A stretch of DNA of 64,000 nt from Mycoplasma_N cavipharyngis (GCF_042984175.1 NZ_CP155569.1:372001-436000), one strand, 5' to 3'. Positions 11,767 through 22,339 are shown, counted from the stretch's first letter. The notes: generated by a model from the sequence alone, not told the origin. A program made the numbers and translations.

Positions 11767-13374
11767 TTAGTATAAAGGAACTTCTTTAATTACTTTTTTA
11801 GTTAATTTAGAAGTAGTTAAATAATTACTGAAACGAATTACATTAACTAAATCATCAGGAGTTAAGTTAGCTGCTTCAGGTAAATCTAAATATGCTCGTG
11901 GTAAGTTAAATTCACTAATGAAACCCATGATTTCAAGAATCAATCCTTCTATAGATTGTTTATTATAAAGTTTTTCAGCTAACAACATCGCTCGTTGTTT
12001 AAATTCTGATGACATTAATGATGCTTGTTTAAAGTAATTAGGTGCTAACAAAGCTAAATTTTCAGATTTTTTAGAATTAAATTCAGCAGACAATGCTGAT
12101 TCCAAAAAGTATCAATTTCATTGATTAGGATCTGGTAAGTAAGTTGTACCATCAACAGTACGAACAATAATTACAGCTAATTGATCACAATCATTTTCAG
12201 TAATTTTTTTATTTTGATTAATTTTAGTTAAAATTGAATGAACAAATTTAGCATCTTCTGCTAGTTGATCTTGAGTTGCATCAGAAATTTGTCGATCAAA
12301 GAAATTTAAAATAATTCGAAAGTAAGTTTCAATTAATGCTTCTTTTAATTTATTAGTGCTTAATTCTAATAAAATTTCAGGATAAAAGAAGGAACAATCA
12401 GAATTATCAGAAGGTGTAATTAGTGATAGTAAATCTTTTAAACCAGTAAATTTCTTAGTACCATCATCATCAGTAACGCTGTTAAACAAAACACTAGTTG
12501 CATTAACATTATCTTCCATACATACAATAGTTGGAATTGAGAAAACTGCATAGTTAGCATTAGTATAAACTTCATTCGCAGAAAGTGATAAATGACGTAA
12601 ATTAGGATTAGCTAATTTAACAACTAAAATTTTTGAAAAATCAATTAGTGGTCAAGAACCAAAAGCAATAATTGAATCAATATTATATTCATGACCAAAT
12701 TTAGCAACATCTCAAACTAATTTTCGGTTAATTCGAGGTTGAATGTTAGTATATTCAACAAAGAAAATACCATTTTTTCTTAAACATTTAATTAATAATT
12801 GATAAGTTCGAGTTGTTTGTTGATAATCAGTATCAGTTAGAATTAAAACTTTTTTAGCATTTTTTCTAGCCATTTCTTCTGGCAGATATTTATCAAAAAT
12901 TTTACTACTAATAACATAATCTGATAAATCAGGAGCAGTTTTTTCAACTGGTACATACTCATCATCACGCTCGATTTTAGTATCTTTAGTTGCAATATAT
13001 TCTTGTAAATATTGGTGATACAATTCTTCTTCAGTTTTATAAACATAATCAGGTTTGACTCTAACTAAGTTTAATAAATTACTAATAGAAGTAATTTGCG
13101 GTTTTTTAATTAACAAATCTAGTTGTTCTTTAGGAACGATACGATGAATTCGATGATTTTTTTCATTGTTAAATTTTAGTAATTCTAAAATTTGCTGTTG
13201 TTGAAATAAAAAAGTATTAATTTTATTAGTTTTCTGTTCTGGTTTTTGAACAAATTTAACTATTTCTTTCTGTTCAACTTCAACAGCAGCAAGAATTTCA
13301 TTTTTAATAGGCTCTTTTTTTAAACTTTTTTTATTTTTTTTAGTAGTTGTGGTAATTGTTTTAGTTCTGTTCAT
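11767..13374 (-). CDS. Iron-containing alcohol dehydrogenase-like protein, probably catalytically dead, 535 aa
   Basis: After a Lys/Thr-rich N-terminal extension of about 50 residues and a further 120 residues of unclear origin, the fold resembles the iron-ADH/dehydroquinate-synthase-like family. There is a Rossmann-like block (KKVLILTDTDYQ), then NIDSIIAFGSWPLIDFSKIL where the family has a GGGS nucleotide-binding loop. Next is AVFSIPTIVCMED (family AIPTT-GTGSE), KKFTGLKDLL, the segment LKEALIETYFRIIL where the family carries metal-binding Asp and His, and SENLALLAPNYFK where HGxANAxxLP is expected. GGGS is replaced by GSWP (239-242) and the metal His residues are absent. So I infer a structural relative without NAD or metal activity. 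The family call rests on my own motif alignment. ulaD lies 220 bases upstream on the same strand. Two TGA-Trp codons lie in the retained region. Confidence 0.6.
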
Positions 13375-13593
13375 TTACATAAAATTCCATATGAAAATTC
13401 AAACGCTTTAATATAAGTGATTTGATTTAAAAGATCATTAACATAAATTTTTAATTTATTAAAAAGACGTTAACTAATTAAAAACCAAAATCAATACATC
13501 AATACAGTAGTGATAATTATATTATAAAAATAATTAAAATTGGATATTTAAATTTTGATTTATCTTGATTGAAAATATTAGTTCAATAAAAAA

Positions 13594-14343
13594 TTACTTA
13601 GTTGAAAAATATTTATTGATTTCTCTAACAAAATTTTTAGCTTCACTAACAGCATTTTCACCTCTAATAGTGCGTCCAGCAATAAAAATCGCTGGATTAC
13701 TATTTTTAAAAAACTTAATGTCTTTTGCTGCTAAACCGCCAGTAATCGAAACTTTAAAACCTGCTTGATCCAATTGTTCAATTTTTTCTAAATCAGTTTT
13801 AGTTCAATTAACACCAGCTGCTTGAGCATCTCTTGAGCGATGATAAACTACATGTTTAGCACCAGCAGTTTTTCATGCTAATAAATCTTCAGTACTAAAT
13901 TTTGATGTTAATTCAATTTGAATTTCAGGTTTATGATCATATTTTAATGATTGATCATATGCTGATTTAATTGTATTAGCATCAGCTGCACAAATAACTG
14001 TTAGTAAATCTGCTTGAGCATCAAAAGCCATTTTTGCAAAAATACTACCTGCATCAGCAACTTTAAGATCTGCAACAATAATTTTATTGGGAAAAGCAGA
14101 TTTTAAAAGACTAATTGCTTGTTTACCTACAGCACCAAGTAAAATTGTGCCTACTTCAACAATGTCAATGTATGGTTCAACAATTTTAACTGCTGCAATT
14201 GCTTCTTCAATTGTTAGTGTGTCTAAAGCAATTTGTAATAATGGTCTTGATTGGTTTGTTGTACCAATTTTTGTTTTTTTAGTTTTAGTATTTGCTGTTT
14301 TTTTATTATTTACTGTTTTTTTCTTAAATTTAATTTTTTCCAT
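13594..14343 (-). CDS. ulaD: 3-keto-L-gulonate-6-phosphate decarboxylase
   Basis: Cytoplasmic enzyme of L-ascorbate breakdown that decarboxylates 3-keto-L-gulonate 6-phosphate to L-xylulose 5-phosphate (orotidine decarboxylase-like barrel). Diagnostic segments are LQIALDTLTIEEA, IIVADLKVADAG (the metal/catalytic Asp-x-Lys), DLLTVICAADANT, IQIELT, VVYHRSRDAQAAGVNW and FIAGRTIRG. The protein is 249 residues because of a Lys/Thr/Asn-rich N-terminal extension of about 33 residues before the usual start (LLQIALD). The start is supported by an AAGGA box about eight bases before the ATG. It is transcribed away from the other ula genes, across a shared 270-base control region. Hexulose-6-phosphate synthase is a related alternative, but the ula context decides. 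Confidence 0.93.
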
Positions 14344-14615
14344 AAAATTTTTCCTTAAACATAATACTTAAAAATCTTAAACTATTGATTCATATTTATT
14401 AAAGTTTTTAACAAAATTTATCATAATTTTATTAATTGTGATTAATCTAAAAATATTTTAAATCTTTACTAAGGCATAATTTAAATATTTTACTTATTTA
14501 TAATATAAAAAAATTGATTATATTAAATTAGTTTTGAATTGATTTTCAAATTGATATTTCTAGTTTATGTTTAATTAATTTAACAATTGAAGAAATGGAG
14601 GATATATTTAAAATA
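14344..14615. promoter_or_regulatory. Divergent control region between ulaD and the ula operon
   Basis: 272 bases separate the divergent starts of ulaD and the lactonase gene, so both promoters must lie here. It is AT-rich, with several TATAAT-like and TATAAA-like blocks around 14500-14525. I see no strong operator palindrome. No ulaR-like regulator gene is present in the window. Confidence 0.5.
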
Positions 14616-15638
14616 ATGTCTGCTCAAAATCGAAAAAAATTAAATTTTATTCGCACTGTTTTAGGTGATATTAAACCTGAAGAATTGGGGTTTACAAATA
14701 GTCATGAACACTTAATTCGTTCTGGTGGAATTGAAGTTCGTGAACATAAAGATTTTTTAATGGATTCAGTAGCAGCAGGAAAAGCTGAATTTCAAGAATG
14801 AATCGACAATGGTGGTAAATCATTAGTTTGTTGTGATCCAATTGGTTGTGGTCGTAATGTACCTAAAATGTTAGAAATTGCTAATGCATTCCAAAATAAA
14901 GGTCATATTTTAATGTTGACCGGATTTCATAAAGCTCATTTTTATGATACTCGCATTTCATTTTTAGCTGTCACTCCTGTTGATGATGTTGTTGATATGT
15001 GCGTTAAAGAAATTGAAGAAGGAATGGATTTGTATTCATATGCTGGACCAGTAGTTAAACGCACCAAACATAAAGCAGGTTTAATTAAAGCTGGTACTGG
15101 TTATGCAGCAATTCATCCATTTGAAATGAAGGCTTTAGAAGTGGCTGCGAAGACTCATTTACGTACTGGTTGTCCTGTTTTAGTTCATTGTCAATTAGGT
15201 ACTATGGCTTTTGAAGCAGCGCAAATTTTAATAAAACATGGAACAGATCCATCAAGTATTGCTTTATGTCATTTAAATAAAAATCCTGATCGTTACTATT
15301 ATAAAAAAGTATTAGAACTTGGTGTTAATATCTGTTTTGATGGACCAGATCGAGTTAAATATTTTCCTGACAGTGTTTTAGCTGATAACATTCATTGAGT
15401 GATTCAACAAAATCCTCAATTTGCTAATCAAATTTTATTATCAATGGATGCTGGGCGTTGTTATTATCAAACTCACTATTCACTTGAACGTGGTGAAGTA
15501 TTTTCATTAGGTGTTAAATATTTAATTACTCGTTTTATTCCTCTCTTAGAAGAAGTTGGTGTTTCTAAAACTGATATTGAAAAATTTATGATTCACAATC
15601 CACGTGAATGATTATGTTTTAGAGAACCACAACATTAA
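14616..15638 (+). CDS. Phosphotriesterase-family sugar-lactone hydrolase of the ula operon
   Basis: An amidohydrolase of the phosphotriesterase family with a complete set of binuclear metal ligands: HxH (H30 and H32 in SHEHL), bridging Lys K158 (GLIKAGTGY), H191 (LVHCQLG), H219 (ALCHLNKNPD) and D278 (LSMDAGR). Family members from mycoplasmas (M. synoviae, M. agalactiae) have been shown to hydrolyse pentono-1,4-lactone 5-phosphates. At the head of a ula operon it most likely opens the phosphorylated ascorbate lactone, a step done by the unrelated UlaG in E. coli; that is inference. Start: ATG 14616 is preceded by GGAGG (14597-14601). The in-frame ATG at 14595 contains that box and would add seven residues, so I prefer 14616. 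Length 340 aa. Confidence 0.88.
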
Positions 15639-15692
15639 ATCTAATCAATTATTTAATCAAAAAATTATTTCTAAAAAAATAAGGTATATCTT

Positions 15693-17669
15693 ATGAATGA
15701 AAATGACAAAACTGTTAATGGTTTTGATCATGATAATTTAAATGAAGCGATTAATAAACCTAAATCGCGTTTTGGTTTATTTCCTAAAGCTGAAGATAAA
15801 ATTAAAAAATTACGTAATCAATTTCAAGAATCAAATTTCTATAAATCTTATAGTGGATTTATGAGTAAATATGATAAATATGTTGCGTTATCTTTTTTTA
15901 TCGCATTTGTTTTGTCATGATTTATCGCCTTTATTGTTATTGGATTAACTAACTCTAAAGGTTTTGGTGAAGCTGCTAGACTAGTATTTAATAATGCTTT
16001 AATTGTTAACTTTTTAGGTATTGGCCCAGTACTAATTGCTGTTTTAATTGCTTTAGGTTATCGTTTAGCCAAAAAAAGTTGAAGCCAGGTCTTATTAGGA
16101 TTTATTAAAGGTTTTATTGGTGTTTTGATTTTAGGAGTTGGAGCAGGGATCTTAATTGGTACAGCTCGTCCTATTTTCTTAGCTCTTGGAGCATTAAACA
16201 CTAATAGTACAGCTAATGTTGTGCCTTTAGATCCATACTTTGGTCAAACTACAGCTAATAACTTTTTTGGTAATAATGGAATTGGTGGTAGTGAAAACAT
16301 TACTAGTATTATTTATATTTCACTAGTTTTTGGTTTTGCTTTAAACATTATTTTAGTAGCCCTAAAACGATTTACTAACTTACGTGCTATTTTTGTAACT
16401 GGTCATATTATGATTCAGCAATCAGGAATGTTTAGTATTGTTGTTTATTTATTATTTTTAGCTAATGGAATTACAGGTAGTGGTGCTTTTTGAGGTACTG
16501 CTGTTTTGGCTGGTTTAGCTGTTGGAACATATTGAGCATATGGTTCATCATTAAGTTATTATGCTACTAATAAAGTAACTGATAATGCTGGGTTTGCTGT
16601 TGGTCACCAACAAATGATCGCAATTGCAATTGCTTATAAAATTGGTAAATATTTTGGTCGTCCAGAAAAAGATGCAGAAAACTTAAGATTACCAAAATTT
16701 TTAAGAATTTTTGAAGATAACATTTTCACTCAAGCATTAATTATTTTTTCATTATTTTTAATTTTTGTTTTGGTAATTCAATATTCTGCTCCAAATGAAG
16801 CTCAAAAATTTTGAATTTTTAAAGATGGTACATATCAAACCAATACTGCTGCTAATTTCACTGTTAATACTCAAAGTGGTAATTTAAGTCAATGATCTGC
16901 TGGTGGTGGTGTATTTTGGTTTTATGGTTTTCTATTTGGTATTTTTAAAATTGTTGGTTCAATTTTAATTATTGTTTATGGTGTTAGAATGTTTGTTACT
17001 GAATTGCAAGAATCATTCTTAGGAATTAGTAGTCGTTTAATTCCTGATGCTACTGTTGGGGTTGATATTGCTGCTACTTTTGGTTATTCACAAACTTCTG
17101 TAACTATTGGTTTTATTGCTGGTACTATTGGTCAATTTGTTGCAGTTGCAATTTTATATGGTATTTCTTTAGCATTCCCATTATCAAGTAGAACTAATTT
17201 CCCAATTGTTTTACCTATTTTTATTACTCTATTCTTCAATTCTGGTGCAGTTGGTATTTATGCTAATAAATCAGGTGGATTAGTTGCAGCAATTGTTGTG
17301 CCAATTATTTTTGCTTTATTAGAAATTTTAGTTATTACTTTAGGTATTTCTTCAATTAATAGTTTCTTTGGTGCAATCAGTAATAAACCAACTACTGCTC
17401 CTTCACCATTTCAAATTGGTTATAATGGCATGGCTGATCCTAATTTCTTCTTTGGTGGTTTATTTGCTTTAGTTGGTTTAAATGGTCAATTTGGTTTCTT
17501 ATTAATTGTGTTATGAGTAATTATTTTATTATTCTTATCACAAATTATTAAATACCATGATGATACAGAACAAACTTATTTGTACAAAAAATATCAAAAA
17601 TTAGCTGATACTTTATCAATTAAAAATTGAAAACAAATGAAAAAATTAAATCCTAGACAATTAAATTAA
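15693..17669 (+). CDS. ulaA: L-ascorbate-type PTS permease, EIIC component
   Basis: Polytopic membrane subunit that moves L-ascorbate during phosphoenolpyruvate-dependent phosphorylation with UlaB and UlaC. Recognisable UlaA/SgaT segments include NFLGIGPVLIAVLIALGYRLAKKSW, cut here as the GPVLIAVLIALG core, FVTGHIMIQQSGMF, ESFLGISSRLIPDATVGVD and VGIYANKSGG. At 658 residues it is about 190 longer than E. coli UlaA. The extra length is a charged cytoplasmic N-terminus (about 70 residues) and larger loops near residues 170-205 and 375-410. Six or more TGA codons read as Trp. It follows the lactonase gene by 54 bases with a weak AAGG ribosome site. A strong terminator-like hairpin follows, so downstream genes may be expressed at a lower level. 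Confidence 0.93.
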
Positions 17670-17703
17670 TTGTTTAAATTAATATTTTCACATTATCTTA
17701 CTT

Positions 17704-17757
17704 AAACTTTTATTAATTTACTAGAAGATTTGATTTCTTGTTATTAATAAAAGTTTT
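17704..17757 (+). terminator. Hairpin between ulaA and ulaC
   Basis: Perfect 14-base inverted repeat AAACTTTTATTAAT (17704-17717) and ATTAATAAAAGTTT (17743-17756) followed by Ts. It lies inside the operon, so it is probably a partial terminator or an mRNA-processing/stability hairpin that sets the ratio of permease to the other proteins. Confidence 0.75.
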
Positions 17758-17778
17758 TTATTAAAAGAAGAGAGTTTT

Positions 17779-18261
17779 ATGAATTCTAATTTACAAAAAA
17801 CTTTTAGTGCTATTTTAAAAGACAATAATACAGTTGCATTACAACAAACAGCAACTGATTGAAAAGACGCAATTAATCAAGTGGTCCAATTATTAGTTAA
17901 TGCTAAATTAGCAACAAAAGAATATGCAGAAAAAATTATTATGGCAACTGAAGAGTTAGGACCATATTATATTGTTGCTGATCATGTAGCAATGCCACAT
18001 GCTCAACCAAGTGAAGCCAATTTAGATAATGGTTTTGCTCTATTAACTTTAAAAGAATCAGTTAAATTCGGTGATGAACCAATTAAAGTTTTAATTTGTT
18101 TATCTTCAATTACTGCTGATTTTCACACAGCATGTGCTTTACCACAAATTGCCGCTTTATTTGATGATTTAGATATGGGTAATAAAATCGCTCAATGTCA
18201 AACGTTTAATGAACTTTATCGTTTAATTGATCAAATTGATTTTCAAAAATATTTAAACTAA
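17779..18261 (+). CDS. ulaC: L-ascorbate PTS EIIA component
   Basis: Soluble phosphocarrier of the fructose/mannitol EIIA fold that passes phosphate from HPr to UlaB. The phosphorylated His is H74 in AMPHAQPSE; H69 (VADHVAMPH) is the conserved second His. Length 160 aa agrees with the UlaC/SgaA family, as does the ending LIDQIDFQKYLN. A purine-rich AAGAAGAGAG tract precedes the ATG. It ends two bases before ulaE. Confidence 0.92.
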
Positions 18262-18263
18262 CA

Positions 18264-19133
18264 ATGATTCTTACTAAACTAGGTTTATATGAAAAAGCCT
18301 TACATGATGATTTGACATTAGAACAAAAAGTTTTATTAGCCAAAACTGCTAAATTTGATTTTTTGGAATTGTCAATTGATGAATCAATTCAACGTTTAAA
18401 ACGTTTAGAATGAGATGATCAGAAATGATTGAAACTAAAAAAATTTTTAGACCAAAATAATTTTTACTTTAATTCATTGTGTCTTTCAGCCCATCGAAAA
18501 TATCCTTTAGGTAGTACTGATGCAACAATTAGACAAAAAAGTTTAACAATTTTTCAACAAGCTTTACATATTTGTCAATTATTAGACATTAAAATTATTC
18601 AATTAGCAGGTTATGATGTTTATTATGAAACTTCATCAGCACAAACAAAAGCTTTGTTTGCTGAAAACTTAAAAATAATTACTAGTCTAGCAGCAAGTGC
18701 TAATATTCAATTAGGAATTGAAACAATGGATACACCTTTTTTAGGAACAGCAACTAAAGTGCGTTATTATGTTGATTTAATTAATTCACCATACTTACAA
18801 ATTTATCCTGATTTAGGTAATTTGTTTCAATGAACTAATGATCCTGAAAATGATTTAATTAATAATATTGATCATTTTCTTCAAGTTCATATTAAAGCAA
18901 CATTACCAAATGTTTTTCGTGATTTAGCATGAGAGCAAAGTAATGTTCCCTTTATTAAATTATTATCAATTTTAGCTAAAAATGGTTATCAAAAAAATTT
19001 TTTAGTAGAAATGTGAGCACCAAAAAATCAAATTTTTGATTATCAAAAGGAGTTAGAACGTTTGAATTATGCTTATCAGTTTGTTAGTGATAAATTAATT
19101 CAATCAGGATATCAATTATGCTTGAAAACTTAA
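18264..19133 (+). CDS. ulaE: L-xylulose-5-phosphate 3-epimerase
   Basis: TIM-barrel epimerase converting L-xylulose 5-phosphate to L-ribulose 5-phosphate. Family landmarks are LGLYEKAL at the start, SLCLSAHRKYPLGS, IQLAGYDVYYE, the metal/catalytic Glu in LGIETMDTPFLG, YPDLGNLFQW, VHIKAT and the second Glu in FLVEMWAP. Length 289 aa matches UlaE/SgaU. Its last 16 bases overlap the start of ulaF, implying translational coupling. Confidence 0.93.
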
Positions 19134-19816
19134 AAAAACAAGTTTATGAAACTAATATGGCATTAGTAAAACATGGATTAGTCGTTTTAACATGAGGTAA
19201 TGCTTCAGCTTATGATGATGCGACTGGTTATGTTGTGATTAAACCAAGTGGTGTTAGTTATGATGTAATGACACCTGAAGATATGGTAGTAGTAGATTTA
19301 GATGGTAAGATCATTGAAGGGACATTAAATCCTTCATCAGATACGCCAACTCATTTAGCCTTATATAGAAAATGAAATCAAAAAATTAAAGCGATTATTC
19401 ACACACATTCAACTAATGCAACCGCTTTTGCTCAAGCAATGAAACCAATTCCTTGTTTAGGCACAACTCATGCAGATGTCTTTTATGGATCAGTATTGGT
19501 AACAAGAATTTTAACTGAAAATGAAATTGCTAATAATTATGAGTTGAATACAGCAATTGTAATTTTAGAAACATTTGCTAATATTGATCCATTAGCTATT
19601 CCTGCTATTTTAGTTGCTAATCATGGTCCATTTTGTTGGGGATCAAATTTAAAACAAGCACTAAATACAGCAGTCACTCTTGAAGCAGTTGCTGAAATGA
19701 GTTGAAAAACAACTTTAATTAATCCAGACATTAAACCAATTAGTCAATACATTCAAGACAAACATTATTTTCGCAAACATGGTCCTAATGCTTATTATGG
19801 ACAAAAAAAGCAATAA
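19118..19816 (+). CDS. ulaF: L-ribulose-5-phosphate 4-epimerase
   Basis: Class II aldolase-fold zinc enzyme giving D-xylulose 5-phosphate, which enters the pentose phosphate pathway. The zinc ligands H95 and H97 (IIHTHST) and H169 (VANHGPF) are present, with SSDTPTHLALY (D75) and the N-terminal TWGNASAYD substrate loop. Length 232 aa is normal for AraD/UlaF. The ATG lies inside the end of ulaE. A 97-base gap separates it from ulaB. Confidence 0.94.
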
Positions 19817-19913
19817 TAATGATTTAATCAAATTAAAATTAGATTTATTAGTTATTCAATTTAAAATAAAATTAAATTGTTCAATACAATTATTAAAAAA
19901 ATAGGAGTTTATA

Positions 19914-20198
19914 ATGCATATTATTGTCGCTTGTGGTGCTGGAATGGGAACTTCAATGTTAATTCGTTTAAAAGTTGAGAAAATTTTACGTGATAAAAAT
20001 ATTTCTGGTAAAGTAGAAGCCTTATCAGTTGGTCAAGCAAAACCAATGACTAATACAGCTGATTTAATTATTACGCAAAATCATTTAATTAATCAATTTG
20101 ATGGTACTCGTAAGGCTAAAATTGTTGGCATTAAAAATGCAACTAGTGAAAAAGAAATTAGTGAAGCACTAGAAACATTTTTAAAGTCCCGAAAATAA
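19914..20198 (+). CDS. ulaB: L-ascorbate PTS EIIB component
   Basis: Small cytoplasmic phosphocarrier that donates phosphate to the incoming sugar. It has the lactose/ascorbate EIIB loop ACGAGMGTSMLI, with phosphocysteine C7. Length 94 aa matches UlaB. A strong AGGAG site lies seven bases before the ATG. Unusually it is last in the operon, separated from ulaA by four genes, and is followed by a strong terminator. Confidence 0.94.
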   Translation: MHIIVACGAGMGTSMLIRLKVEKILRDKNISGKVEALSVGQAKPMTNTADLIITQNHLINQFDGTRKAKIVGIKNATSEKEISEALETFLKSRK

Positions 20199-20222
20199 CT
20201 TTTAGATAATTATTTCAAATAA

Positions 20223-20260
20223 AAAACCATGCTTGTGATTTAAACAACAAGCATGGTTTT
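20223..20260. terminator. Terminator of the ula operon
   Basis: Perfect 14-base inverted repeat AAAACCATGCTTGT (20223-20236) with ACAAGCATGGTTTT (20247-20260). A runs lie on the left and T-rich sequence on the right, so it could also stop minus-strand tRNA transcription. Confidence 0.88.
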
Positions 20261-20281
20261 ATTATTGCTACATTAAAAAAA

Positions 20282-20356
20282 TGGCAGGGGTAGCAGGATT
20301 CGAACCCACAGCACGCGGTTTTGAAGACCGCTGTTCTACCGTTGAACTATACCCCT
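20282..20356 (-). tRNA. trnW: tRNA-Trp (anticodon UCA), decodes UGA
   Basis: Cloverleaf with acceptor AGGGGTA/TACCCCT, anticodon arm GCGGT-CTTCAAA-ACCGC (anticodon TCA), T loop TTCGAAT and encoded CCA. The UCA anticodon reads UGA as Trp, agreeing with the in-frame TGA codons throughout the window. Confidence 0.95.
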
Positions 20357-20361
20357 ATTAA

Positions 20362-20456
20362 TGGCGGAATAGACAGGATTCGAACCTGCGCGCAGGTTGA
20401 TAGACCTACCTAAAAGCTTTCCAAGCCTTCCCCTTCAGCCACTTGGGTACTATTCC
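20362..20456 (-). tRNA. trnS: tRNA-Ser (anticodon GGA)
   Basis: Long-variable-arm tRNA with acceptor GGAATAG/CTATTCC, anticodon loop TTGGAAA (GGA), T loop TTCGAAT and encoded CCA. It lies five bases from tRNA-Trp and is probably co-transcribed with it. Confidence 0.94.
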
Positions 20457-20495
20457 ATAATTTTTCAATTCAATTATCAATTTTATACTAAAAAA

Positions 20496-20729
20496 TTATT
20501 TAATAAAGATTTTTAGTAAATCATTTAAAGTTTTAACTTTTAATAATTCTTCATCTTCAGCTTGATAATTAAGTGCTTTTTCAATATCAGTAATAATTGC
20601 AAAAGCTAAAAGACTATCAATTTGCAGATCTCGAATTGGTCAATTTAGTTTATCAGTAGTAATTTTAATATGATAATTACGTTTTTCTAATGATTTTTCA
20701 ATAAATTTAATTAGTTCGTCTTTTGACAT
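20496..20729 (-). CDS. Acyl-carrier-protein-like protein, 77 aa
   Basis: Small acidic four-helix protein whose core IRDLQIDSLLAFAIITDIEKAL matches the ACP pattern around the phosphopantetheine Ser: D38-S39-L40 followed by a helix II with acidic residues. One TGA-Trp codon (residue 30) is in frame. Mollicutes keep an ACP although most lack fatty-acid synthesis, so its acyl cargo is uncertain. It is the last gene of a minus-strand group behind two unrecognised genes, starting 12 bases after the previous stop. The assignment rests on pattern and size. Confidence 0.72.
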
Positions 20730-20741
20730 AAATGGTTCAAT

Positions 20742-21263
20742 TTAAATCATGAAATTGATTTGAAAATGATCATAATATTTTTTTTGAGCATCAATTTGAT
20801 CATTTCATTGGGCAACAACATCAACTGAAAGATCTAAATTATTAATTTTAAAATATATTTTACCATGAAATTCAGATGATGTTACTAAACCCTTTTGATT
20901 AGCTAAAATCGCATTATGAACGATTTCTTTTAAAATTGGTTGAATTTTTTCTTCATCAATTTGATAAACAACATTATTATAAACATTATGATAACTTAAT
21001 GCTTCTAATAATTTTTCTTTTTGATTAAAATCATTAATTAAACTAATGCGATCAACTGATTGTAAATCTAGTTCTTGACTGACTGGATTAGTGTCATTAG
21101 AAGTAATTGGTTGATCATTCTGATTTTTTTGATGATCATTATTAATATTAATTTGTGGCTTTTTTTGCTGATAAATTAAATAACCACTAACAATTGATGT
21201 TGCTGCTAAAATAGCAGTTAGACTAGTAACAAAAATTTTTTTAACTTTAGGTTTTAATACCAT
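20742..21263 (-). CDS. Unknown single-pass membrane protein, 173 aa
   Basis: Not recognised. A basic N-terminus (MVLKPKVKK) leads into one hydrophobic helix (about residues 10-27), then a Gln/Asn-rich linker and a soluble domain of about 110 residues. The layout suggests an anchored extracellular domain or an uncleaved signal. No lipobox. Its ATG overlaps the upstream gene's stop (TAATG), and the ACP-like gene follows by 12 bases, so the three are probably translated from one message. The last 21 codons follow a TGA-Trp. Confidence 0.8.
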
Positions 21264-22339
21264 TAGAATTCGATCCTTTTATAATTAAATAATTGTTTTT
21301 GACTTGGTTTTCAATTAAGTGATTTTAAATTGACTAAATTATTTTGTTTTTTAGTAATTAAAAAATCAGTTTGAAACTGAAAATTATCTTCAAGATTTAA
21401 AAATACTCTAGCCCCTTTAATTGTAAAATAAAGACTAGTTCTAATTGCACCCTTACTTTTATAAGGAATAAAAATACCATTAACACCATTATTATGAGCA
21501 ATTTCTAAAACATCATTTTCAAAAATTGTTTTTCTTTTAAAACTAATATTTACAATTGTTTTAGTAGGATTAAAACTAATTAAAAGATCATCATTTTTAA
21601 TTTCTAATGTTTTTTCACTTCTTGTTTTTGCAACATAATAATCAACTAAACTACTAATTTGATTAATTTGAATGATTTGATTATTTAAACTTTGTATGGT
21701 AATTAATTTTTTAATTGGTGAATTAACGATATATTGTTTATCTTCTAAAACAACATTAAATGAAGAATATTGATAATTATTAAAATTAGTATTTTTATAA
21801 ATTGTTCAATCAGTCAACACTTTTAGTTGATATTCATTTTGTAAGTTTTGTTTTTTCAAATCATAACTATTAGTGTATGGAAAAGAAAAATTTTGAACTG
21901 CATTATGCATGTTTTTCAAAAAACGATCGAATTGATCATCATTAATCTTTTTTTCTTCTAATGGCACTTTAGTTAATGCGCGATGATCAATATCAAAATT
22001 TAATCATCCTGAAATTAGACGATTTTTCATTAAACTATCAAAATATTTATCATCACTTAAAATGACATTAAAACTTGATTTATAAAGATAACATTTTAAG
22101 TTAGAATGATTTGATGATCCAAAATCATCAGAACAACTACGCAAATAAGTTAAATAATTATTTTCAATTCTTTTATTAGGAAAATTAACATTGTATTTTA
22201 AAGTATTAGGCGGGAATTTAAAATCAGCTAGAATTTTAAATTGCGCATCAACTTTTCATTGATATTCAGCACTTTGAAACTTTAGTTGATAATCTTCAAT
22301 AATAAATTTATCTTGATTTAAATAATAGACTTGATTCAT
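21263..22339 (-). CDS. Unknown soluble protein, 358 aa
   Basis: Not recognised. The ATG at 22337-22339 opens a continuous frame (MNQVYYLNQDKF start, NYKRIEF end) once four TGA codons are read as Trp. Conventional translation breaks it into short pieces, so it is easily missed. There is no signal peptide or transmembrane helix. The sequence is rich in alternating polar/hydrophobic segments and aromatic residues, suggesting a beta-rich fold, with two Cys residues near 70 and 84. It heads the three-gene minus-strand group ending in the ACP-like gene, with a TAATG stop-start overlap to the next gene. Confidence 0.78.

Noticed and set aside
13565..13768. Plus-strand open frame over the end of ulaD
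   Set aside because: Antisense to conserved ulaD sequence (HRSRDAQAAG, IAGRTIRG), with no start signal.
14087..14371. Plus-strand open frame with hydrophobic segments, antisense to ulaD
   Set aside because: The hydrophobic look is an antisense artefact of the Lys-rich ulaD N-terminus.
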